Positions 45,394 to 55,508 of a stretch of DNA of 64,000 nucleotides are shown here, in pieces. Each line of letters starts with the position of its first letter. The first letter of the stretch is position 1. This DNA is from Coffea arabica. Taxonomy: Eukaryota > Streptophyta > Magnoliopsida > Gentianales > Rubiaceae. The position numbers and the translations under genes were made by a program. The DNA lies in contig NC_092329.1 in the NCBI RefSeq assembly GCF_036785885.1, positions 3,038,001 through 3,102,000 on the forward strand, written 5' to 3'. The notes beneath the pieces were generated by a model that did no database searches, was not told the origin of the DNA, and was given only the letters and a program-made list of their open reading frames with translations.

Positions 45394-48219
45394 TCACATT
45401 AGATGAACCAAAGATGGACCAGCAACAGCAGCAACCTTCTGAGCACGATTTGCTTCATACTTGTAAACCCCCTTCAATTCTTTTTTCACACGACGTGCCT
45501 CACGTCGTTCTTCTTTGACAGCAGCCTGTAACCATTATACATCAATGACAATAGGAAAATTTGGGGGGGGGGGGGGGGAACTGTAAAAATGTCACTCAAA
45601 CCTGAAAGGAAAACACTTAAGACGCATAGCAACACATCAAGTAAATTCAATAGTAGTTAGGACATCAAGGAAGATTGCCAGATTAATTAAGACACAAATA
45701 TCAATTTTCAGCCCATGAGCACCACTTCTGGAAAATATTTATGGTACTTGTCTTGAGAATAAAACCACAATGTCAAGAGAAAAAAGAGGTTCAACCAAAA
45801 ATATTTGGTGTAAGCAATGGTTCCACATTCAAAACCAATCATTGTCAAAAAAAAAAAAGAAAAAAAAGAAGAGAGCAGCATAACAGATACCTTTCTTTCT
45901 TTCTTTTCCTCCTTTGTCTCTTGACCACGTTGTTTCCTCTGAGGTTGCTCAGGTCTCAGACCATTCATGTCCGTCACCATATCTGTAGAAGACTTTCTAG
46001 TGGGCAAAAAGTCTACAGGAAGCTTCTGTTTGCCTTTAAGAGCTATTATATGTCCTGGAGAACTCAACGTTGCAGCAAAGGTTTCAGCTAGCTTCTTCTT
46101 TCTCGTTTCTGGAGCTCCGATCTTCCCAGGGTGATTATCAAGATTTGAATATGTTGAAACTATAGTCTCACAATCCCATACCTCTGATTCATCACTACTT
46201 TCCTGAAAAACCACCTCCTTTTCATCTTCACTTTCATTTTCATATTTTTCAGCATATTCTCTGCACCTTTGGATGACATCTGCAGCAGATTCTGGTGACT
46301 CCAGATCCTCCAATTCCTTCTTCTCTTCCAAGAGATCAGAAGGAACTGCATATTTACCATTTAAGCCATCAAGATGACGGTCTTTTAATGCATGATTAAG
46401 CTTCTCAGCGAGGGATTCTTCACAAGCATCTTCTTCAGCGTCATCATAAACACCATAATCACCATCACTGTCTGCACCATATTCCTGAAGTTCAAGCTGT
46501 ACCGAATTACACTATATGAGAAATTGAATCTATAAGATACCCAATTTTGGCAGACATCTTTGGTTCCCCTTCTTTATAAAATTTTTTATATGGTTTGTAC
46601 TTCTGTTTTTCTGTCATTATCAAAGTTTGCATCCCTTTTCTAACAAGAACAGAAGGTCGAATGCAACAATGCTGAATACTTGACTCATACTAAAGATTTG
46701 TGAAACAAAATCAAAACTTTTGTTCTAAAATATTAGGAAAGAAATAAAGATCAATATGTTAAAAAAAAAATCTTACCAAGTCAAACTGCTCATCTAAAGG
46801 ACGGCGAACCCTTGGCTTCTCATTTTCAACAGTAACAGATCCTGCGACACTTTCTTCTGCACCAGAGACAACCAAATCATTCCTTTCTACCCTATTAACC
46901 TGCAGGCTCTCTAGCAATCTCAGCTTTTTACCAAGTTCCAGGTCAGATGGTCCTTCTAGAAGGTTTGCTTTGACCACAAAGTCCTCTTCCAAGTCCTCCT
47001 CTATATCAGAGCCAAACCGTGACAAATCACTGTCATCTAGTAATGCTGCAATGTCATCATCAGCCACTTTCTCAACTTTTGCATTCCGAGTTTTGGATGC
47101 AACAGCATACATGGACTTCTCATTGGACTCATCCTCCACTCTTGAAATTTCTAGCCTTGATGCATTATAGGCCTACAAGAAACAAATTACATAAGAGGCT
47201 GACAGAACAAAACACATACAACACACAATTAATATCACCATTTAGAACTCAACGTCAATTCGAAACAACACTTCTTCGGTAATTATATCCATGAGAAGCA
47301 TATGCCTTACTCATTTACTAATCAAAAGAAACTGAATTACTACTATTCTCTGTCTTATCTACACGGTATTAGCATTGAGCTAAACTGAGTAAGGGCACAT
47401 TTAAAATTGATTGATAAACTAATCAATCCTCCCCGAACAAATTAAGCTTATGTTAACTTGTGAAGGTAGTCCATTCTGCTCGATTAGCATAAATCTTGAA
47501 ATCTAGGGATACATAAACCAAGTTAAATCAAGCCGACGCAAAATCAACTTGAGCTCAGCTGGGTTAGACACAGAACTCTGAGCTCTTTAGTAGAATATTA
47601 TCTAAATGAACACAAGCGTAATAACTATCTCTGCAAGATTAACAATTGCCCACAATGAAGGCTAGAAATTTGTCAATAAAACAAAATTTAATCCGAATTC
47701 TAAGCTATATAGTCCCATTTAGGCTAAAATCCTTAATATTGTACATAGCATAAATAAAGAGGAAGAGTCTCAAGCTTAACAAACCTTAACATCGGGAAGA
47801 AGATGACCAAGCTGAGCTTTGGGATTCTGATAATAAACAGAACCGCCGCCGGAATTCTTTATCTCCCTCAAATGCATCAGATAATTGTATCCATCGTCCG
47901 GAAACCCTAGCTCAAGTATCTCCCTCCTTACATGGTCCGGCAACGACGACCCCGTCCGAGCTCCATTCCCAGGGTATCCGCACTCGTAATAGTCCTCCGG
48001 CGCGTCGTCGAATACTGAATTTGGGTCATCAAACAGAACGCCGTCGATTGCTGGCTCCTCATCCTCAGAAAAGCCGCCAACTTTGTATTGATTATTGTCG
48101 ACTCTCACGAAACCTCGGTCACTAGAGAGTCCGGATGAGCAGTTCGGATCCGAAGTATCCCGGGCGAGTAACTGGAACGTCGCCGAATTTTTCTTGTCGA
48201 TGAATTTATTTTTTCCCAT
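45394..48219 (-). CDS. LTV1: LTV1 40S ribosome biogenesis factor
   Basis: Predicted 522-residue Low Temperature Viability 1 homologue. In yeast LTV1 binds pre-40S particles, is needed for head and beak maturation and small-subunit export, and is released on phosphorylation. Exons from the 5' end: 48219-47785, 47172-46777, 46496-45891 and 45525-45394; all are GT-AG with phase 0, so each exon is a whole number of codons. The N-terminus MGKNKFIDKKNSATFQLLAR is the family signature. Also visible: LGFPDDGYNYLMHLREI, an acidic middle (DDSDLSRFGSDIEEDLEEDF, then DEQFDL), and a basic C-terminus (KKEKKERK, RREARRVKKELKGVYKYE) typical of LTV1. The ATG at 48219 is the only start that keeps the signature. 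A 16-residue C tract lies close to the last acceptor. Confidence 0.93.
45563..45578. repeat. (G)16 homopolymer in LTV1 intron 3
   Basis: Sixteen uninterrupted G on the plus strand, so C16 in the LTV1 pre-mRNA, 38-53 nt upstream of the final 3' splice site. Length may be affected by sequencing error or slippage. Confidence 0.85.
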
Positions 48220-48456
48220 ACTGATAGATAATTTAGTGGGCGAAGATAATTAAGAATTAAAATAACCAATACATAGATGAAAATCTGCTGAAGCAAAGGT
48301 GAAATAAGAAGAAGAAGAAACTAGTAAAGACGATATTTGACGATGGACGGAATTTTTTTGGATGGCTAAAACCCTAAAATTTGCTAAAACCGGAAGCACG
48401 TGCACCTCGCGTTGGAAATTAGCCAGTGAGGAAGGAAAATTAAAAAAAAAAATTTG

Positions 48457-48462
48457 AAAAAA
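48457..48462 (-). terminator. Pol III terminator of tRNA-Glu
   Basis: T6 on the minus strand directly after the tRNA discriminator base, with a longer T run 12-20 nt further on as backup. Confidence 0.8.
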
Positions 48463-48535
48463 TTCCGTTGCCGGGACTCGAACCCGGGTCTCTCGGGTGA
48501 GAGCCGAGTATCCTAACCAACTAGACTACAACGGA
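48463..48535 (-). tRNA. tRNA-Glu (CTC)
   Basis: A 73-nt cloverleaf on the minus strand. The acceptor stem TCCGTTG pairs with CAACGGA, followed by discriminator A. The D arm contains GGTTAGGA; the anticodon stem CTCGG/CCGAG encloses loop CTCTCAC, with U33 and anticodon CTC, reading the Glu codon GAG. The T arm has CCGGGTTCGAGTCCCGG, which is also the B box (GGTTCGAGTCC); TAGTCTAGTTGG is the A box. No intron. Sits on the same strand as and 244 bp upstream of LTV1. Confidence 0.97.
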
Positions 48536-49819
48536 TTTGTGGCATAGGATTAAATTAGATCCCTATAATCTATGCCAAATACAAGGTTGAAATCGTGGTC
48601 AGACTAATAAATAAATGATTACATGTAAACCCACGCAGTTCTACGCCAAAGCCAGCCCCGGTGGTAGGTACTCGGGAAAGTTCTTGTGTTAACTAATTTA
48701 ATTTCCGTTCTGTCAGTTGATATTGTAGCAAAAATAACTCTTGATTGTGAAACATGTGACGATAGCCGTATGGAAAGATTACTATATAAATTAGTACAAA
48801 TTAAGGGTGCAAATTGAAGTTTTAAACATATTGAATCTCCGGAAAATTCTATCATTAGAGTGTTTAACAAAGCGGCATTGCTCTACGGTTGCAGTCAAAA
48901 TGCCTCAAGGCAGCAATGGCGTTCCGCAAAAAGCAAGCATGCGTAGAGCTTCCTTTTCCAATTCACTCTTTGGAGAAGGGGCTTTGAGCGAAAAGTAGGA
49001 GAACCATCAAAACAGCTTTAACCGCGGTAAATGCAAATCTCAAGCTGGAATATGGAGAGTCGGTTACTACTATGTTATATGCAGAATTGCATGCTTAGGC
49101 TTTGAAACAATTTAGGAACTTCATTACCGAAAAAATTGTGGGACTGGTTTGATGGCAAGCTTCTGGTGGCGTTTGGTCAAGTTGGCATCCTTCCTTCCAT
49201 CTTGAGCGTACGATCGCTGGGTGCACTGTGCAGTGAGGGAATAGTATGTATTTCTCGATTGGATTACAATACACTCATCTGATTTTAAAAAAATAAAAAT
49301 AAAAAGTTAGTAACCAACAACAACGTAATGTATTATGTATCATCAATCATGAGCATGCTACTATACAACAAGAATATTTCAAGTTCAAGATTGTCACCAT
49401 CCAAGATTCACTGTGAAGCCACCATCTAAGGTCCCAACAAGAATACTTCTTCCACATGCAAGTTGTAGTTACTTGCATTCTACAGTAAACAAGAACTACG
49501 TACTTTTATGCTTTAAAATCTTTTCATGTCCTTGTATCTTTCCAATATGTAGGACAGGCAACAATTATGAGGTCCTTTGAGGATGGGATAGCTGAGCACT
49601 GAAACCTGCAGAACGTTCGCATGCGTGCCAGTTACCTTGCCTTATTAACCTGTGTTAGCACACTAATCGGTTCCAAGCGTGAACTGCTTCAAGGTGGGGA
49701 CAAAAGTTCAAATGAAGCCATCTTTCCGCCTCCAACTGTTTGTTGGTGGGCAGTATTTGGTGAACGTTTGTTAGGTTGGCTTACCATTTAGCAGTCGGTG
49801 TGTACTTTAGTACCTGTCC

Positions 49820-49828
49820 TATATATAA
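49820..49828 (+). promoter_or_regulatory. TATA box of glycine-rich protein gene
   Basis: CTATATATA lies 63-71 bp upstream of the ATG at 49891, placing transcription start near 49850. This excludes an upstream in-frame ATG at 49798 as the start codon. Confidence 0.6.
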
Positions 49829-49890
49829 TCGGGAGAGCAACAAAAGAGTTTTACAACATCTTTTCAGGGGTAATAGTAGTGAAAGCATTA

Positions 49891-50478
49891 ATGGAGATGA
49901 CGAGAAAAGGTTCGAGCGCTTTATTATTCCTAGCTTTGATTGTGATGGTGTCAATAAGAGGTGAGGAACAAGATGGAATTAGCACTACTCTAGCTCAAAC
50001 CAATGTGACTTCACAAACTTCAGCTAAGCTTCCACAAGGAAGTGGTCAAGAGGCACACAGAATGAACAAAACTTACAATGATGTTGTCGTCAAGTACAAT
50101 GAAAAGCGAAATTATGGAGGTGGTGGTGGAGGAGGAGGTGGAGGAGGGGGAGGAGGGGGAGCTACTGCTGGTGGTGGTGGTGGTGGTGGGGGTGCGGGTG
50201 CTATGGGAGGAGGTGGTGGCTGGGGATGGGGCGGGGGCGGGGGAGGTTGGTGGGGGTGGGGATGTGGGAGATCACAAAAAAAGTACAACGGGCGAGAGCA
50301 CCAAGGCCATGCACACAGGAAGAATGTGCCTGCGAACCAATACTATAAGATAGGGGAATTTGCGCAATGCACGACGGAGGGAAGGTGTCAAGGCATGAGA
50401 CTGGATTGTCCTCTTCATTGTGGCGGACCTTGTTTCTATGACTGCAAAAATATGTGCAAGGCTCATTGTAGACGCTAG
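49891..50478 (+). CDS. Secreted glycine-rich protein with Cys-rich C-terminus
   Basis: Predicted 195 residues (start at 49891, or 49897 two codons later). Order: signal peptide (SSALLFLALIVMVSI, cleavage near GEEQ), a Thr/Ser-rich segment with possible N-glycosylation at NVT and NKT, a Gly-rich block of about 50 residues (codons 50116-50268) with W and A interruptions, then a conserved tail: QCTTEGRCQGMRLDCPLHC, GGPCFYDC, CKAHC. This tail recurs in a small family of plant glycine-rich proteins (At4g21620 type as I recall), probably apoplastic or cell wall; the eight tail cysteines suggest disulfides. Function unknown. The Gly block is encoded by an almost pure GGN repeat and may vary in length. 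Single exon. Confidence 0.85.
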   Translation: MEMTRKGSSALLFLALIVMVSIRGEEQDGISTTLAQTNVTSQTSAKLPQGSGQEAHRMNKTYNDVVVKYNEKRNYGGGGGGGGGGGGGGGATAGGGGGGGGAGAMGGGGGWGWGGGGGGWWGWGCGRSQKKYNGREHQGHAHRKNVPANQYYKIGEFAQCTTEGRCQGMRLDCPLHCGGPCFYDCKNMCKAHCRR

Positions 50479-52141
50479 ATTATTCTCCGTTCCAATTTTC
50501 TCCACATCTGCTTTTTTGAGATGAGTTTGAAACGAGGGCTGTTTTAAGTTGTGTCTATACGAGTTTTAGTCGGTAATGTGCTCTTAGTAAACCAAATGAG
50601 GTTGCAGTTATCATCTACTATAGTTGTTTTGTGTAATGGTTGTGCTCCTTGACTTTGCATTGGTTGTTCTTAATTGTATTGTATCCCTATTCTTGCCTTG
50701 TATTGTCTGCCAAAAAACATACTTGCACACTTTTAGAGAAAATGAAAGAAATATACTGCTATAAACTGGGGATTTGATGCATTAATTGGCTTTACAACTT
50801 ACTTTGTGATGCACTACTTCACAAAATGCTTTGCATGCATGGTGGCAAATGTGTCGTATTACTGCTATGAATTGTTTCAGATTTGTCAATCTGCATGGTG
50901 GCAAATGTGTCATCTACATTTGTGGTGGCTTAATTAATTAATGTTGGCTAATTCCTTTACATATCAGTGCTGCCTCTTGCCATGGTTCTCCATTTTAGGA
51001 ACGTCCAATCTGCAGTATCCTTGTGTATGGATGAAGCTCAAATCATTGGGAAGCACGATAAAGAGACCACAAATTCAAAAGAGGACCAAGCATTTTGGGG
51101 CGGCTTTAAAGCCTGCAAGATATTCTTTTCAGAGGGAAACAGAATACTACCCGGCATGATTATTTCCCGTAAGCAGTGATCATTGAGAGAGAAAAAGAGA
51201 GATGCTGGCAAATGAATGCATTCTAAGAACATCTGCACTTTATTTTGGAAGCTTATCATGATTGATGCGGGCAGGAGAGGATTCATTGGCTTTTGGGGTC
51301 GATGTTCAATACTTTCTTTTATACCTCACGACCTCACTTCATGAGTGAGGCAGAAGCATTGTGTTGGCCACAGAAACAGAGTAACATGCACAGGATGAGG
51401 CGCATGGTTCGATCCAAATCAAAAGAAGTCGGACTTCTTGTTGGGGGGGGGGGGTGACGGTTCTGAATATAGAGGACTTCTTGGGACCATTGTCATATAC
51501 ACCTCCTAGAAAGCATTCAACTTTACAAAATTGCTTGCAAATTACTCATCTTTGGCATTGTTTCATATTAACTCGGGATAGAAAAACGGCCAAGGGCCAA
51601 GGTTTCTTGACTATTGGCCCTAATATATATATATATAATTAAATTATTTGTCATCTTCGCAGTCCACAGAAATTAAATAAATAATTAAACAGCTACAATT
51701 TTATTGGTTCCAAAGGCAGAGTACCATTGCGTTGGTGACTGAGTACCATGACAAATACTACACTAGTATTATAATTGGAACAGCTCAGGGTCCAAAAAGA
51801 CCAAAAAAAAAAGGAAAAAGAAAAAGGGAAAGTAGATAGAGCCTAGAGGTCAAACAACGTTAACTAAAGCAAAATCTCAAGTCCGAAGTCCAAACAAATT
51901 CAAAAGCCTCCCGGGTCCGAATGTGTGTGGTATCGCTCAAAGCTCAGTTCCGAGTTCCGACACGTTTCAAACTCCCAAGCCTTCTTTTTGTCTCTCCGCT
52001 TTTTCTTCCCTCACTATAGCTCAAACTCTCTCTCTCTCTCTACTTGGCATTTACGTGGGATTTGTAGTATAAAGTATACACACAACACCAAAGTTAATGT
52101 GGAAGGTGGCGGTGGTGGTGGTGGTTTGATGGTGCTGTGAA
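50479..52141. other. Intergenic region
   Basis: Holds the GRP 3'UTR and the SH3P2-like promoter and leader. A G11 run at about 51444-51454 and a GGTGGN repeat near 52107-52125 just before the SH3P2 start codon. The short frames at 50941-51286 are overlapping shadows with no family pattern. Confidence 0.5.
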
Positions 52142-55100
52142 ATGGAAGCTATTAGGAAACAGGCAACCAAGCTCAGGGAACAAGTCGCCAAACAACAGCA
52201 GGTACCCCTGCCCCCACACCCCATAAGCCCTAATTTGATTCTTTTTTTTTTTTGTTAAAATTATGCCTACCAGCTATAGATTTTTACTAAATGCTTTTAC
52301 TGTCAAGATGGTGGTATTCTTGTTTCTGGTTAGGTAGGACCTTTTCTGTTTTTCTTTTCATTTTGGGGTTCGGCTTCTTTTTTTTTTTTTGTGGTTTTTT
52401 TGTGACATTGAAAGCTTTGGACTTCATTCTAGTGGTTGTTTCTAATATCTTCAGCCCTTGTATTATCTTCATATCGTTGTGTAATTGCATTTGGAGTTGT
52501 GTTTTATTCTTCCATTTTAGACTGGAAACGAAATTCATGAGTATTAATGATCTGTCAGTGGTAGTATAAGGAGGAAAAACTTGATCTTTTTAGAGCTATA
52601 ATATTGGCTGGTTCGCCTTAGTTTATGAACAGGACCCTTTATTTGATTTGCGGGATTATAATTTGTCTTGCTCCTAGCGTTCCTTGGATCTTCGTTTGCT
52701 CTGCTACTCTTTTTGGGTGGAAAATATTGCTACTCATGGAGTTGCATACATTACACCTATAAGCTCCTTTATGTGGATTCTTTATGAGCATGCACTTGTT
52801 GAAACAAGTCTGTTGAGTTTTTACTTTGATGAGTAAGCGAATATAATTAGATATCCTTTAGTACTTAATTACAACTTGTCAGGTGGAGGAATAAAGCTCT
52901 TGATATCTCAGGTCCCCTTTGGTGAGTGGTGAAAGAGGTTATGTCCTATTGGAGTGATTATTTTTCCAGTTTCTCTGTGTTTGTGAATTGATATGCATGC
53001 ATATGGTGGATAAGTAATGTGCCAATTCTACTGTTTTGTTTTTCCTTTTTTCTTTTATTTTTTTGAATGTGCGACTGGAAGTTGTTCTGTTAGCATTGTT
53101 TTCTAGTTGTTAATTTCTTCAAAAGTTTGCTCATAAATATTTCTCCCTTGCATTTTCTTGTATGAGTTGGCTCCAGGCTGTGCTCAAACAGTTTGCTGGT
53201 GGACTTGGGGGTTCAGAAACTGCCGTAAATGATGACACAGAACTGCAGCAGCATCAAAAACTTGAGAAACTTTACTTCTCTACTCGTGCTGGAAAGGTTG
53301 ATTTTTGTGGTACTGTTCATTTATGGCTCAATTATTTATTTTTTTCCTGACCTATGTGTCTTTTCCTGTTTACCAGCACTTTCAGAGGGATATTATTCGA
53401 GGTGTGGAGGGCTATATTGTTACTGGATCAAAGCAAGTTGAGATCGGTTAGTAGCCAACATTCTTCCTTTTCTCTGGTCAATTGGTATCTTGTTATATAT
53501 CCTCTAAATTGTGCGCTTTCTCTTACAGGTACTAAGTTGTCAGAAGATAGTAGAAAGTATGGTGCTGAAAACACGTGTACCTGTGGTAGTACGTTATCTC
53601 AAGCTGCATTGAGTTACAGTAGAGCTCGTGCTCTAATCGAGAAGGAGCATGGTCATCTGTTGAAAGCACTTGGCACACAGGTTTGAGATGATTTTTTTAA
53701 CTCATTAAGTGGTTGTTTAGTGGGACCTTTTTGAGATTAAATGTGGCATTGCTTTCTTTACAGTAGCAATGATAACTCTTTACCTTACTAGTAGTTCATC
53801 TATTTGTAATGGATTTTTCTATCCAGGTTGCTGAGCCATTGAGAGCCATGGTTGTCGGTGCTCCACTAGAGGATGCTCGGCAGCTTGCGCAACGTTATGA
53901 CAGAGTGAGACAAGAAGTGGAAGCTCAGGTAACACAAAATTAGATTCAGACTCGCCTCCTTATTGTTGCCTATTTGGTTGATTTAGTTCTCCACCAAATC
54001 TAGCTTCGTGGATGTTCTTACCACTTGTGTGCATACAATTGGAAAGAATGACTTCCAGGAATTTATAAAGTAACTTAATCGCAGCTAGTCATTATCAAGA
54101 GAATTGAGTAATGTAATGCACCAAGCAACTATATTGTGGAACCGCATAGGACCCTGTTTCCATATTATCCTTTTTGCCAGGATTACATTCATTTTTGGAC
54201 CCAAGCAGGCTATTGAGGTTTCCAGACGCCAAGCTAAAGTGAGGGAGTCAAATGGTCATCCTGATTATGTAGCAAAGCTGGAAGCTGCAGAAACGAAGCT
54301 TGAAGAGCTCAAGTCAAATATGGCTAAATTGGGCAAAGAAGCTGCTGCTGCGATGGCTGCTGTGGAAGCGCAACAACAGAGATTGACGCTCCAGCGACTT
54401 ATAACAATGGTAATGCTATCTCTTTGCCTTTTTTGCAGTAAGCCAAACACCATTTTACTTCAGGTATTAGTTTATTGGCATAGGAAACTTGTAATTTTGT
54501 TCTAATGAAGGTCGAGGCAGAGCGCCATTATCATCAGCGAATTCTACAGATACTTGATCAACTAGAAGCTGAGGTATTTTTTTTTGTTTTCTATCCACTG
54601 CATTTTATATCTTAAGACAACATAAACCATTTTGTCTAGTGGTATGTGTATCATGTCATGATGGATATTCACTTATCTGTCGATTGTTTATTTACAGATG
54701 TTGTCAGAACGTCAACGTAATGAAGATCCACCAAGAACGGCTGCAGAAAATACCATGCAGCCACCACCTTCTTATGGAGAACTTAATGGTGTGTTTGCTT
54801 CTCAATCAAATGATGGGTCCATGGACGCCTTGGGTTACTTCCTAGGAGAGGTAAATATTGTTGTGTTCTTGATATCGCACTCTTATATCCAAATTGTCAG
54901 TACACTGTTTTTGGTTCTTATAATTTCGTCTTGGTGACCATTATGATTTGTACTTAGGTAGTGCATCCGTACCAAGCCGAGTCTGATGTGGAGTTATCAT
55001 TGTCGGTTGGTGACTATGTCGTAGTGAGAAAGGTAAATACACGATTTTTCATTGCCAATTTACATCTCCTTGCGTGTTTGGTATCTTTCCCTTTTGTTTT

Positions 55101-55508
55101 TTTTATCATCATCATATTCATATCACACCTGAATGTTAGTGGTTATATACACTGTTGCAGCACAATGGCTGCTGTAAGATTGTTCTTCCTTAAATGCAGT
55201 TTTTTAAGTTGTGTGGGCGACAGCAAACTTGTAGCGCCAGAGCTGCTATCTGGTTGGTGCTGTAGGATTGGTCACCCTTGCTTGTTCTCTCTTTACATGT
55301 GCAGCTGCTCTCTCTTTTGTTTAATCTTCCTTTCATGTTAAGTTCAAATATATACTTTCCTGACCCAGTTGATTTTTGTGGCATTTTGTAGATATCAAAT
55401 AATGGGTGGGCTGAAGGAGAATGCAAGGGAAAGGCTGGTTGGTTCCCTTTTGGATATGTGGAAAGACGTGAACGGGTTCTTGCAAGCAAAGTGGCTGAAG
55501 TATTTTGA
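52142..55508 (+). CDS. SH3P2-like BAR and SH3 domain protein
   Basis: Predicted 370 residues, close to Arabidopsis SH3P2 (At4g34660, 368 aa), a membrane-curvature protein linked to clathrin-coated vesicles, autophagosome formation and cell-plate assembly. Exons: 52142-52201, 53177-53296, 53377-53446, 53529-53680, 53827-53928, 54209-54409, 54511-54573, 54698-54850, 54958-55032 and 55392-55508; all are GT-AG and in frame. Visible: N-terminal MEAIRKQATKLREQVAKQQQ, a BAR coiled-coil domain to about residue 250 (AVLKQFAGG, GYIVTGSKQVEIGTKLSEDS, HQRILQILDQL), a Pro-rich PPPSYGE linker, and an SH3 domain with VVHPYQAESDVELSLSVGDY, GWAEGECKGKAGWFPFGYVE and the conserved end KVAEVF. Intron 1 is long (about 975 bp). 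Confidence 0.95.

Larger units (their letters stand above)
48220..49819. other. LTV1 promoter, tRNA gene and GRP upstream region
   Basis: Apart from the tRNA-Glu gene and its terminator, it holds the LTV1 promoter and, on the right, the promoter of the glycine-rich protein gene. The 83- and 63-residue frames at 48619-48998 lack any family pattern. Confidence 0.5.

Noticed and set aside
49798-49890. Longer N-terminus for the glycine-rich protein
   Set aside because: It would start upstream of the TATA box at 49820-49828 and would bury the signal peptide.
52291-52569. 92-residue hydrophobic Phe-rich frame
   Set aside because: Lies in intron 1 of the SH3P2-like gene in T-rich DNA; composition artefact.
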